Positions 24,601-36,790 of a stretch of DNA of 64,000 nucleotides are shown here, piece by piece. Within the stretch, counting starts at the first letter, position 1; each line of letters opens with the position of its first letter. Made by a program: the position numbers and the translations under genes. This stretch comes from Nautilus pompilius. Taxonomy: Eukaryota > Mollusca > Cephalopoda > Nautilida > Nautilidae. A model generated the notes under the pieces. It was not told where the DNA came from and searched no databases. It saw nothing but the letters and a program-made list of their open reading frames with translations. The stretch is from assembly GCA_018389105.1 (NCBI GenBank), contig JACATO010002450.1, positions 1,000,501 to 1,064,500 of the forward strand, written 5' to 3'.

Positions 24601-27600
24601 ATGAAACTCAACAAAGTCACTTAAGCATACTCTTTTGACCAGCACAAATAAAATTAACCTTCATCCAATAAATCATTACAAGGTCTAATAAAAAGCAAAC
24701 TAAATTACCTATTCATGATCACAAAAAAGATGAATTTGTTTTTTGTCCGTCTATCTGTCAAGCTTGAAGTACAGTGCAGTGCTTTGTTGGGTTTGCATGT
24801 ACTACTTCGAAGAAACAGAAGTGGTTAGATGGCCTTTAAACTGGGGTGTTTAAGACTAAGGCCATTTGTGGTCACTGTCCAACTTCTGCAAATGGGCAAA
24901 CAGCATTGCCCAGCATCAAAAAAAGAGGGCAGTTATGCTACTCTTGCTTTGAATTTTTCTACTTTTTCTTCTGAACATAAGTTTTATTAAACCAGAAAGT
25001 TTCTAACTGTAGTGTAAAGTTAAATGGGTATGTGGTGTAGCTTGAGTAGTTCCTTGCTTAGCTGTCATAGCTGTTTACAAGTGAGTCTTATCCTACACAA
25101 GCGTAAGTTTGGTGTGGGACTAAAATAGTTTTTTCTCTGTACACCCCTATGAGCTGTAAAAGAACATAAGTTATAGTTGACAATATGTGATTGGCTTTTG
25201 CAACCTCATAGGCTGACATTGAGATTTAAGGCTAGCTTTTCTTTGGTTAAAATGGCATGAAAAACTTTTCAAAATAGTAAAATGTTAGTTTTCCAAAACT
25301 CTCATACAATGCTACTTAACAAAATTTTAGTATCATTCATTTTTTAATGAAATTCTATTAATATAATTTTACATTATGCAGATTTGAAAACAACCATCTA
25401 TAAGCAGCTTATTGTCTAACTCTACCCAAAACATGAAAAGATGTTTTGCTAAGCATTTTATTATAGAATGATTTATTTGAAATGGCATATTATTTCTACT
25501 TTGCACTGATAACTGTTTTATTTCATTCTCTCCATATACAAAATTATGAATAAACAAAATCTGTGCTGCTTAATCAATATAATTTTTTTTGCTTTACTTT
25601 TTAAAAAAATAATAAAATACACAGGAAGATGTTTTGAATTATGGATTTTATCCAAACTTACTAGATAACATTCATAATCAGATATCTCGGTCCAGTAGTC
25701 ATATATTGTCATCTTCTATTTGACCCCTTAATAATAAGGCTAGGTAAGAGCCTGTTGGAAAATTACATTTTCTCAAAAAGATATAAACTTTTAAGCTCTT
25801 GAGATTTTAGTTGTAATGTTATTTGATAAGCAATATTTTCCATCCCTTTAATCTATTTATTTAAGCATTTCAGTTTTTCTTTTTTTTTGCTAATTTGAAA
25901 ATTTACAGGAAGTTGTTTAGATCATGTGGTCATACTTATAAGATAAAAAGGAAAAAAAAAGGACTTGTTTTCAGTAGAGATCCTTTACTATTTTTATTTA
26001 GTAAAAAAATAATGCAGCAATGAGATTTAAATGAACCTCAAGTTCAAAGAGAAAGTGATGTTTATCCATCAAATTTCAACTGGTTTACACCATTGAAAAA
26101 AAAAAGATGAATGAGATATGAAATAGTGATCACATTGCAGCTGACTTGATGAATAGAATTTTTCTGATGCAAAAGCAAATGTCTCTCTTCACAGATTCGT
26201 GTGTCTGACAGTTAGGTGAGTTGCTACCTTAGAGCAGTTAATATAAATCATATCAGATCCTGCTATTCTGGAGCCCAGGATGAGCATATCACAGAGATGG
26301 CTGATACTACAGTCAAAGGATCTAGTGGGGAGTCAGTTTTATTTTATGTAGAGGTAAATAACATCAAAGATAGGATCTGATTAGTTGTTATATATATAGG
26401 AAGCTTATTACAAAGCATAGTTGTTTCTTGATAATATCAGGTTCCTGCCAATATTTAGGGGTTTCATAGAGTTCATATCCATCCTGCTCAGTCATTCTAT
26501 GGATAAAAACTCTTCTTGATGAAGTAGAAATATTAAGTTTCTCAGTTACTGAGACAAGCTTCTGTAGTTATAAAACTATGCAAAAGATGGATATCATTAA
26601 AAAAATTAAAATCAGCAGTGGCATTTTCAAAGAAGCATTAAAATAATAATCAAATCTATATTAGCAACTTTACTATAGTTTTCAAATGTTAAAATCTATT
26701 AAGCTCTAATTTAGACAAATATTCATAATAATAAAACCTTAAAACTATTTTTTAAAGAAAAAGGCAGATTAGCATACTAACCTGTAACACAAAAAAAGAA
26801 AAGAAAATAGAAGTTAATTATGTTAAATAAAGTCCAATATTTCATATCGATGACATATTAGTAATGTATAGCGAAATTAACCAGCTACTGTTGACATAAC
26901 AAAAATACACGAGAATATTAATAGTATATAAGATTTACAATAGTACAAGTAATATAAGGAATTTGTTGTATCATGTTATTTGAAAAAAAAAATACAAGAA
27001 AAAAGATCTATTGTATTAAAGAAATAAATTATACAGAAACAATTGAGAAGGATGCGTGTTCAGCATTTTACATATTTAATGTAGAATTTAATGCATGTTT
27101 GAGAAGACTAAATCCTGCTGAGAAAAACTAATTGTTAAAAGACCTTAGATAAAAAAGTAATCAGAAAAAAACTTTAAATTTAATTATGTGATTAAACAAC
27201 TTAAATAATAATAATATAAACAAACTGGAAGTGGTTTTAATTATTCTGACAAAATGGAAAATTAAGAGAGAAAATAACTTGTTCATTAATGAATTTACCA
27301 ATTCTGTTCAAAGCCAGCCTTTTAACACAAACCATTTCATGCCCATTAAGATGTAATAATGTAGAAATAGATTCAACATTTACCTCTGATGTTGCCATTA
27401 TAAACTAACTACTATTACTGACCTTTCTAGCAAAAGTGATTGATGTCAGTTATCAAGAAATTCATTTTATTTCAAAGATTACATTGTCAATCAAAGAGAA
27501 AAATGTTTTTTTTAACTAATAAGTTTACTAAAAGTAATGCTTGATCTTGCTAATATTTAACAAATAGATTGTTTTTTTATGCATTAACTAATCCAAATAC

Positions 27601-29354
27601 ATTTTTTGTATGCATGGAAAAAGAAAAAGTTGTCTGATACATGCTGTCTACATTCAAACATGGCAAATATCATCAACCGGCAGGAAAAGAACCCATTAAA
27701 GATGATTAATAGGAGGGTGCAGATTATACCATAAGAAAAAAAAAATATATATTATATATATGTGCAGACATCAATAGCAGGGAAAAGTTTAAATATGGTA
27801 TGAAAATCATGATAGTATTCTGCTTTCAATCCTTAGTTTGGAAACTGCTGGCATACAATGTTTGCTACCATGACCAGTATAGTCCATAAACTAACCTGCT
27901 GGCCAGGTAATTGAGTGATATATTAGTTTTTCTTACAAGAACAGTGTGTATGTACTCTGAAAGAAATAAAAGATCAGCGAGGTTATCAAACAAAAGTCTT
28001 TCCAAAATTTTTTACATCTCCTTTATGAAATTGAGTACCATACAAACACCTTTGAAATCAAAATTAAAGCAGTTAGTCATACATTAACTTTGAAAAAAAA
28101 ATGCAAGCAATTTAAAGGTAATATGCAATTTTTTTCTTTAAAAATTCTTTAATACTACTACTACTTGTATGGGTTAGTTTCACAATTCCTTTTTGCTGAA
28201 CTGTTGTGCATACTGAGCAAAACCTGCTTTCAATATAGAATGTTACAGCAATTTTGACTGCAAGGACATTTTATCTTGCTTACCTTCCCTGTATTGTCAG
28301 AAAACACATCTGATATTCATAAAGGTACATATAGAGAAATTCAAATGTAAGCATTACCATTTATTGCAGTAATAAAATAATGTACTGCATAACTTTCAAT
28401 TGTTATAAGCAATTTAAATTCATTAAAGCCTCTCTTAACTGAAATTATGGCAACCAAAATATCCCAGACTGAATTTAAAATTGAAGCCAACAATTTTCAG
28501 GTAATAAAACTAGTTTAGCAAAAATTTTAGTCAGCTGATCTGATTTCAAAAAAAAAATTTCACCTAATAGAATAGTTTTTCAAGATTTGTGATGTATTTA
28601 CACGTTTCATGTGATGCAACTACAAATGGATGGAGATACTGTAACACAATTTGTTGATGTAAGACACTAAAATCATCTTTAATATTTAAAAACCTTTTTC
28701 TCAATAATTACAGATTTGAAATTATTTATTTGAGTTATTTATTATTCATCCATAATGAACCCTTAAAATTCAAAAAAAAAAAAAAATTAATAAAAAGTTG
28801 AGTTTCTATTAAACGAAAATATCCAATGACTGAAAAAGGTGCTCATCAATTAATTTGGTTAAGAGATTCCAATACTTTGTAATAACTAGTGTTTCAAGCA
28901 AGAAGTGAATAATTAGTTAATAATTTAAGTAGGGAAAAACATTTTGGTGGCAAATTTGCTTTGGAAAGTGTGAAAAGAAACTTCTTCCAATTGTAATTCT
29001 GTTTCAAACATGATCACACAAGACTTTTATAACTTCTCATTCACTAAAACTAAAGCAATGAAAGTTGTTAAAGACTGTTTTCTTTATGTAATTATACAGT
29101 ACAACAATTTTTTTTTTTTACACATGATGTAATGCATGTTTCCAAACTAAAATTTTACGAGGATTACGAAAATGCATTTATTTTTATACATTTAACGGGT
29201 AGTTATTGTGTAAATTTAAGATTTTGATTATTGCTGATTCAAAAGCAAATCACTATTAATTACAGACTTACATTTGAGCTTATTATAATTATAAGATTAC
29301 TACTCACTTATCTAACTTTGTATTGTTTCTTTATAGATAAGAATAAATGATACA
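21695..29354 (-). other. middle of furin intron C-D, largely unassigned
   Basis: About 7.7 kb of AT-rich sequence in which I recognise no transposon protein, RNA gene or exon. Less AT-rich blocks at 24740-25140 and 26180-26540 look like old repeats but could not be assigned. An imperfect hairpin lies at 24829-24865. Confidence 0.6.
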
Positions 29355-31045
29355 ATGGCAACTTCAACTTCTGGTTGCTGCTGTAAGAATGACAAGAATA
29401 ATTTTTGTTACATATGCGGTGAATATGTTGCTAAAAAGAAGCGACGTGTAATAAATAAGCATATTAGAAATCTCTATGCAGCCTATTTTGATACAAAAGT
29501 GGATTCGGCAAGTTGGGCACCGCAATATTGTTGTACAAACTGTGTTTCAAGGCTAAGCATGTGGTTCAACACTGGCTACTCTATGCCATTCGGTATTCCC
29601 ATGATTTGGCGAGAACCACAAAACCACATTGACGATTGCTATTTTTGTTGTACTAATGTCTCTCTCACTGGCATTAGAACTGGAAATATATATTATCCCA
29701 ATCTTCAGTCAGCTTCTCATCCAGTACAACATTCACATTCGATTCCAGTGCCCAAGAAACCTGATTTCTTGCCTGAAGACAAAGATACTGATTCTGAAGA
29801 CACCGAAAATGAAAGCAGCACTATGAACAAAGATCCAAAATTCATTGCATCAGCATCAGAATTAGGTGAGAGACCACAATTTTTTACACAGAATGACTTA
29901 AGTGATTTGATACGAGATCTTAAGTTGAATAAAGAACAGTGAAATTCTGGCATCAAGACTTAAGGAGAAAAATGTACTTGAAAAAGGTCATAAAATATCA
30001 TTTTATCGCAAACGTTCACAAAATTTAGAGTCTTTTTTTAAAATGGAGTATGACCTCTGTTTTTGCTATGACATCAAAGTCCTATTTCATTTTATTGAAT
30101 TGGAACATGATCCTTCTGAATGGCGTCTTTTTATTGATGCCTCAAAGTACAGTGTGAAGGCTATATTACTGCATAATGGGAATCAATTACCATCTGTTCC
30201 TGTTGCACATTCCATGGTACTAAGAGAAACATACAACAAACTAAAGGGTATTCTAAATGCACTTCAGTACAATAAACATCAGTGGGTAATTTGTGCAGAT
30301 CTAAAAGTTATTGCAATGTTAACTGGACTACAAACTGGATATACAAAGTTTTGCTGTTTTTTGTGCCTTTGGGATTCACAGGCAAAAGACAGCCACTACA
30401 AAGTCAAAGACTGGCCTAAACGCAAGGAATTAACAGTGGGGCTCAAGAATATTGCCAATTCCCCACATGTGCCATCAAATTAGATTCTTCTGCCACCCCT
30501 TCACATTAAATTAGGAGTTATAAAGCAGTTTGTGAAGGTACTTGATAAAGACTGTGAGGCAATGAACTTTCTAAAAGCAAAATTTCCAAAATTTAGCACT
30601 GCCAAAATTACAGAAGGCATATTTGTTGGACCACAGGTACAACAGTTGTTAAATGATCAAAGCTTCGAAAACATTCTGACCCCCTGTCCAAACAGCAGCA
30701 TGGTGCTCTTTTCGAAATGTTGTCAGTGGCTTTCTTGGGAGACATCAAGCTTCAAATTTTGAATTCCTGGTCAAAGATCTAATTAAAAACTTTGAAAAAA
30801 TTGGCTGTAATATGTCACTTAAACTTCATTTTCTCAATTCTCATCTAGACTTTTTCCCTGCCAATATGTCTGATGTATCTGATGAACACAGAGAGAGAGA
30901 GAGATTTCATCAGGAAATTAGTGATATGGAAGCACGGTATAAAGGAAAGCCTTTGCCAGCATTACTTGCTGACTACTGTTGGTGTCTAGTGCATGATACC
31001 AAGTTTGTCTCCCATAAAAGATCCTGCATTGCCAAACACTTTTAA
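29355..31045 (+). pseudogene. decayed cysteine-rich transposase-like gene, superfamily not assigned
   Basis: Plus-strand gene with about three frameshifts or stops. The first frame (29355-29942, 195 residues) has three CxxC pairs (residues 18-21, 60-63, 95-98), suggesting N-terminal zinc binding, then an acidic Ser/Asp/Glu linker (about 140-160). The second part starts one frame over at about 29938 ('SEILASRLKEKN') and runs to 30481. It holds 'WRLFIDASKYSVKAILLHNG', 'WVICADLKVIAMLTGLQTGY' and 'CCFLCLWDS', Asp-rich strands like a DDE/RNase H fold with an inserted Cys pair. The third and fourth parts (about 30484-31045) include 'LPPLHIKLGVIKQFVKVLDK', 'HFLNSHLDFFPANMSD', 'RFHQEI' and 'LADYCWCLVHD'. 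I recall similar multicopy proteins in many invertebrate genomes but cannot name the superfamily. No terminal repeats were found. It sits antisense in a furin intron. Confidence 0.75.
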
Positions 31046-31964
31046 AGTTTAACCTAATACACTTTTTAACCATTGCCTCTTTGTCTTGATTGTCTAAAAA
31101 AATATAAAAATATAATTATAAAAATGTCTATAAAAATTTCTAAAAAAACAATAAAAATGTAATTTTGTATCAATTGAATAATAAATCATAATTTTTTATA
31201 TCATTTTATGATCAAATTGTATAAAAAGTCTTTTCATTTTTTTTCCATTTCATTTCATTTCTTTTTAACTTAAATGTAAATTTTAAAAAAAACTACACGT
31301 TGAATCCAAACTTGGCACCCAAAAATTAATAAAATACACATTTAGCATTCTATGTAAAAGAAAATTCATCAAATTTTGTTGGACAGTGTTATTTGTGTAG
31401 AAATGGTTCACATGTTCATTCATCCTCAGTAAAAGTAATCTATTAAGAACTTTATAAAAAATCTGATGCATTAAAAGTGTTTTTTTGTTTTGTTTCTTTG
31501 ATGAAGTTTAACAATTATTTCCCTAATAGATTTTAGTAGAAAAAAAAAAAGTTAACAGCCTCCATTACAAAATTGCTGATCATTATTGTGTATTCAGTTT
31601 TGACTTATAATATAGTTATTGTTGAGTTAGAGAAATCATGCATTTTTAGACCCATTTTACTGTTAAATTTTCCCTGCAATTATTGTGCATGTGACTATTA
31701 CATACATACATATACATACTGGTGTCCATAAATGCAGACTCACTAATAAAATATTCAGTTTCATATATGAATCAGGTATTAATGCATATAGTTAGTTGTA
31801 CAGACTCAAAAGTAAAACAAAATTTTAAAATTTCAAATTTGCATGTCATAAGCCTATCGTATCCTCTTAATTTCATTAATTATTTTTATGGCAAGACTAC
31901 AAGTATGGCCAACAATAGTATAAACACTGGTAGGGTAAAATTTATTTAGAATATTCAAACTCAC
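31046..31964 (-). other. end of furin intron C-D before exon C
   Basis: A/T-rich spacer after the transposase-like pseudogene, with runs of A and T and no recognised feature. Confidence 0.65.
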
Positions 31965-32137
31965 CTTTGTTATCCCATCAAAGAAGGCTTTTATAGCTAG
32001 AGTGGCTGGTCCATCAACTGTACGACCATCATCATCTGGTCCCCAACTTGCACTATAAATATGTATGTGCTGTGGATTGTGACTAAGTGACTGGGCTTCT
32101 ACAGAATCTGTTACATCTCCATCCAACATGCGTACAC
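31965..32137 (-). CDS. furin: furin-like proprotein convertase, exon C
   Basis: The acceptor TTTGCTTTAG ends at 32138 and the donor GTGAG starts at 31964. Two leading bases complete a Gly codon, then 57 codons read '[20 protein letters not shown]' through '[17 protein letters not shown]' to 'AFFDGITK', ending in phase 0. '[10 protein letters not shown]' and '[10 protein letters not shown]' are signatures of the convertase catalytic domain; the latter forms part of the S1 pocket and a calcium site. 'HIHIYSAS' matches furin, where PC5/PACE4 have Asp at the second His. The longest apparent reading frame here starts at 32171 in intron sequence and should not be taken as the exon boundary. Splice phase agrees with both neighbours. 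Confidence 0.97.
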
Positions 32138-33849
32138 CTAAAGCAAAAGAAAGAATTCTTCCAAGTAGCATATTTAATTAGTTATGAAGTATGACCAAAA
32201 AAAAAAAAAAATGTTAATTAAAGCAATGTGAATCATATTGACTAAAATTATATTCAAATTTTTTCACAAAATCAAATAATAATTGAGAAAATTACAAGAT
32301 TTATTATCTGTAAAAATAATAATTGTAAAATAGTTTTTTTTTACTTAGAAAAACCAAAATAAGAAAATGGAGACTCAGGAAGTAGAAAAAAAACCAAAAG
32401 TAAAATATTCAAAATATTAATTTTTTTTCACAGATGCAGATTTCACATGCTTAACTGCCTATCCAATGAAATTATAAAAGTAATTTTCTAAATCTTTATT
32501 AACATTATCCAGTAGCACAACAGATCATTGCTGAGTTTCAGATCTCAAGGAACCATTTAGCTTTGTGGCATAGTTTCTGCATGTGACTTCATTTTAGTTA
32601 TGTAGGTTTTCTTTGAGCATACCATTTTTACTTCATCCATAAAGAGAAGGACCCAGCCTTAAAGTTGACAGTATTTGTTTTTTTCTTTGTGAAGACACTA
32701 GATGTCTCATTACTACCTTGGAAACTTTAACAGAGTTGTCACACACAATGTATCCTGAGTCCAAATGGTACTTTGACCAATATAGTAGTTCACTTTTTTT
32801 TTTTTCAGTTTTAAAAGTTTTCAAAATGCATAATATATGTAGGTATATTTTTGGATGTTGCTATTTGCTAATTTTCTTTCTTAGATATGCTCCATAAAAG
32901 AAACTAAACCTATAAATTTGACTTCACAAAAACACTTCGGTCAACAGACCATGACTGTTTGGTAACTTATACTGGACTGTCTGTCTTTGCCATATCTTGT
33001 TTCTTCAAAATTTAAGACTCCAGTCATCCAACCAAGCTACTTAGTTTTCAAGCTTAGAGAATATTTTGACAAGAAAAATTCCTGTTAAGTTTAAATTTAT
33101 TTTTCTGTGGCTTCTTTAAAAAAAAACTAAAAACAATACTTTTATCATTATATTGCAGTGTTAAAATATGCATTCAGGAATCTGTATCATACTAGTACTA
33201 TTCAATAATATAACAAAACTAAGTTATATTAAAGAATTTTAATTTACCTGCCTTTAATAAAAATTCTAAATAAAGTACTTGAAAATTGTTTTGACAAAGC
33301 TTCTTTTCATCCATCTGACTATCTTCATTTATTTTTCTTTGCTTTTCATTTAAATGATGAACCTACCATGAATTTGATATAATAAACAATTACTTTAAAA
33401 CCCCATCTTTACACAATTCCTTTATTAAAAATGGATTCCCAAATTCCTTTTTAAGATTATTTAAAATATAAATTTGCTTATAATCAAGAGAAAGAAAATG
33501 CAAATATTGATTGAAAAACAGATTTAGCTAATAATCCAGTTTCAAAACTAAATATGCTTTGTTTTCTAAAAGAACTATTCTTTTGTGTTATAATGGTGTT
33601 CAAATGACATCAAACAGAATAAATTAATATTCCCAATCACAAAAATAGCAGTCGAAAAACCATCAATAAACCCACCAAATCATGAAAATTTTACAAGCTA
33701 TTAAAAAATTAGACTGAACAGCAAAGAAAATTTAAATAGCATAACTATAAACAGTATACTTAAACTATACTTAAAACAAAAAACTGAAGTTAGCAAAAAT
33801 TAGTATTATAGTGAATGGAAAAAGTCTGCTCTATATTATAGTGTATCAA
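32138..33849 (-). other. start of furin intron B-C, unassigned
   Basis: AT-rich. The block 32500-33060 is somewhat less AT-rich and holds a 63-residue minus-strand frame, but I could not match it to a transposon family in any frame. Confidence 0.6.
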
Positions 33850-35136
33850 TGAGGTCTGTAGAAAAAAGTATCTGACTTTTTTTTTTTTTTTTTCAGTGGG
33901 AAGTAATGATGTTAGGGAGGCAAAAGTGTGCATAGTGAAACCGCATGCCTTCATGTGCATGCGTGGTTTTTGGTGGGCTTGCTAGATGTGTCAGTTGCTG
34001 TCAGGCAGCCAGCGTGTGAGGTGCTGTACTACTTACTCGTCGCATTTTCATTTTGCCTGTGATGACTGAATGTGTGGAGCAACGATCTTACATCAAGTTT
34101 TGCCAAAACCTTGGAGATACCCAAGCGGAAACAATTTGCAAAATTCAACAGGCTTTTGATGACAATGCCATGAGTGTTACCAAAATTAAAGAATGGTACA
34201 ACAGGTTCAAAGATGGCCGTACCGGTGGAGAGTGACCAGCGTTCTGGAAAGCCGAATGGAGGATTGTCGTTTGATGGTGCATGAAATTGGTGATGAGGTT
34301 GGGATCAGCAAAGATTCTGCACATGCAATTTTAAAGGAGGATTTGGGTTTGCGCAGAGTGGTAGCGAAATTTGTGCCCAAGCTGCTTTCTCAGGAACAAC
34401 AAAAACTTTGTCTTGAGGTTGTGCAGGACCTGCTGGATACTGCCAACAGGAGATCCTGAGTTCCAGAATACCGTGATAACTGGAGATGAGACGTGGATAT
34501 TTGGGCATGACCCAGAAAACCAAAGCTCAGTTGTCACAGTGGAAGCACCAAACGTCACCAAGGCCCAGAAAAGCACATCAGGTTTAGAGCAAAATCAAGG
34601 TGATGCTATTTTCTTCGACTAACGAGGCGTTGTGTGTCACGAATAGGCACCAGATGGACTAACAGTTACAAAGCAGTACTATCAGGAAGTCCTCCGACAT
34701 CTTCGTGATGCAGTTTGGCACAAGAGACCAGATCTGTGGGCCTCACAAAACTGGAAGCTGCATCATGACAACATCCTGACTCATTCGTTGCAGCTGATCC
34801 AAGGTTTCTTGGCAAAGAAAGACATTTCGCTCATTCGCCAGGCTCCCTACTCTCCAGACATGACTCCTTCTGACTTCTGGTTGTTCCCAAAAATGAAGAT
34901 GCCACTGAAAGGCTCCCACTTTGAGAGCCGAGAGGACATCATGCAGAATGTGACGGCGGAGCTGAGAGCCATTCCAGAAGAAGCATTCCAGACCTGCTTC
35001 GAACAGTGGAAGGATCTCTGGGCTAAGTGTGTGGAGGCACAAGGGGCCTACTTAGAAGGGAATTAGCAATTGAACCCCACCAAGTACATTATTTTTTTTT
35101 TCAGCTTATGGTCGGATACTTTTTCAACAGACCTTG
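33850..35136 (+). mobile_element. mariner element (broken)
   Basis: The ends are inverted: AGGTCTGTAGAAAAAAGTAT at 33852-33871 against AGGTCTGTTGAAAAAGTATC read inward from 35134. TA follows the right end at 35137-35138. The transposase starts at ATG 34062 ('MTECVEQRSYIKFCQNLGDT') and runs to the stop after 'GAYLEGN' near 35066, about 335 residues in length. It is broken by frameshifts near 34230 and 34455 and further stops. Catalytic landmarks are visible: 'TGDETWIFGHDPEN' (first Asp, about 34480), 'HHDNILTHS' (about 34760) and 'YSPDMTPSDFW' (about 34850). The second and third Asp are 34 residues apart, as in mariner D,D34D. The N-terminus is close to the mariner at 40600-41905, so the two are related subfamilies. 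It is inserted antisense in a furin intron. Confidence 0.93.
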
Positions 35137-35869
35137 TAGAACTGATGTAAAGAATGTGAACAAGTTAGACTCAAATGAATGTAAGCACCTACGCATTCTT
35201 ACTCTTCTTAACCAATTTATCCAAATGAAACACAAAAACTGCTTGTGCATGGTGATAAATAAACGGTGAAAGAGAATAAAAAATAAAAATTTGAAACGAG
35301 CAAAATATGCTCTCATACACATGTATAAAATACAAATAGTAAAACCAAAGTCCATCTAGTAAAAATGTCTGAAACAAATGTTAAGTATTTGGTTTTTATC
35401 AAATGTTTTATTGAGTTTTTAACAATTCTTCTCTTTCTTTTAAAAACTAGAAAAAAGTTTTGTTTAATTTTTATGTTTAGAATGCACGTTTGTTTAGCTA
35501 TAAAGCAAATAACCAAAAACTTTTCAAGGTGGAGAAAGAAAGAAAAATATACTTTGTGTAAACTTTACAAATTTAGAAAATTATAAACATTATCAATGCA
35601 TCTAAAACTAAATAGTATTTATTTTAAAAGAATAAAAGAAAGGTGTGTTCCAGCTCATCTACATGTCTGCTGTAAGTTGTATATTCATTTAACTGTTGTA
35701 CTCTTCTGCTGTAGTGTTTGTGTACACTAACTATGAAAACAAAAACTCACTCACAATAATTTATTTGCATAACAAAAAAGACAACACAAATACTTTCCAT
35801 TACATAAACAATAGGATACATTCAATACTCAAACACATTAAGAACTAGATGACAAAAATTAATGTGTAA
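35137..35869 (-). other. furin intron B-C spacer, no feature recognised
   Basis: AT-rich sequence. Several short frames on both strands (60-84 residues) overlap each other with no family resemblance. Confidence 0.6.
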
Positions 35870-36790
35870 CTAATTAGAATCTCTGCACAGCATGCTGTCA
35901 AATAGCTTTATGATGAAGTGTTGAGGAATTGAGTACCATTCCACATCTAAAATATTCATATCAGGACTCTGTGATGGCCAAAGTAGCTATTTTAGTTTTC
36001 ATAGACACCAAGCAAGAAGTATCAATATTGCTTTCATGTATCTGGAATTGTTGTTTTGATAGAAAAAAATCTAGACCAATAAGATTAATTACATCTACTG
36101 ACTAGGTAAAGAAAAACAGTTCTTTTTAACCAGTTAACAACTCTACTAATTTGAATTGCACATCCATCATGTTTTACTACCATCTCATTTATACACTATT
36201 TTATGCACCTTTCCAAGATGAATTTTTCAACTACTGCTTTTTGTACCCAGATTGCTCAAGTTTTGATATCCGCAAAAATACATTTTTCAAGTCATCAATG
36301 TTTCAAATTTTAAATTATTTCTTTTTTGTAAATGCCCATGTTTTGTTTTTTCATCTTAACAATAGGTTCCTCAATGTAAACCTTTCATTAATGATCTGCA
36401 GCTTCAACACCTTTTTTCACTAACAAAGCAATAATTTACTAATTCGTAATCTTATGCAGTTTCAAGTCCTTGGTTGCTTTTTCTAATGTCCATCAGTAAT
36501 TTTGGTCTTTGATCAACCTCATTTAGACACTTAACTTGTTGTTATTTTTAATTTTGCCTTTGTGCTAATATTTCTTCAAAATCCTTGCATTCTTTACAAA
36601 CTTAAAATATCTTTGCAGCAGTCATACTCCTACTTAAAGCCTTCATTTATTAGAATAACTATTTTCTTTCTTTCTTCTCTGGATAATTCTTTGCATGGAG
36701 CCAGAACAGCATGGAACAAAATATACTAGGAAAATTACACATAAAACAGTAATCTGTCAAATTCGCAAATTTTATTGGATTTGGTATTTA
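35870..36790 (-). mobile_element. second decayed Tc1-like family member
   Basis: The minus-strand N-terminus reads 'CKELSREERKKIVILINEGF' (about 36697-36638), a standard Tc1-type HTH start. The C-terminal half has 'WPSQSPDMNILDVEWYSIPQ' (about 35981-35922), the motif around the third catalytic residue (worn N-P-I-E to N-I-L-D). Between them the sequence is too worn to read continuously. It differs in sequence from the Tc1-like copies at 20444 and 49122, so it is a separate family. Ends are approximate because I found no clear terminal repeats. Confidence 0.7.

Noticed and set aside
26180..26560. Possible LINE 3' end
   Set aside because: Some minus-strand peptides vaguely resemble the post-RT region of LINEs, but no ordered motifs could be found.
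31854..32171. 105-residue frame taken as a small furin-like protein
   Set aside because: Its start Met and both ends lie in intron sequence. Only 31965-32137 is exon; the remainder is read-through of splice sites.
36151..36423. 90-residue plus-strand frame rich in Phe and Tyr
   Set aside because: Antisense to the Tc1-like remnant at 35870-36790 and low in complexity.
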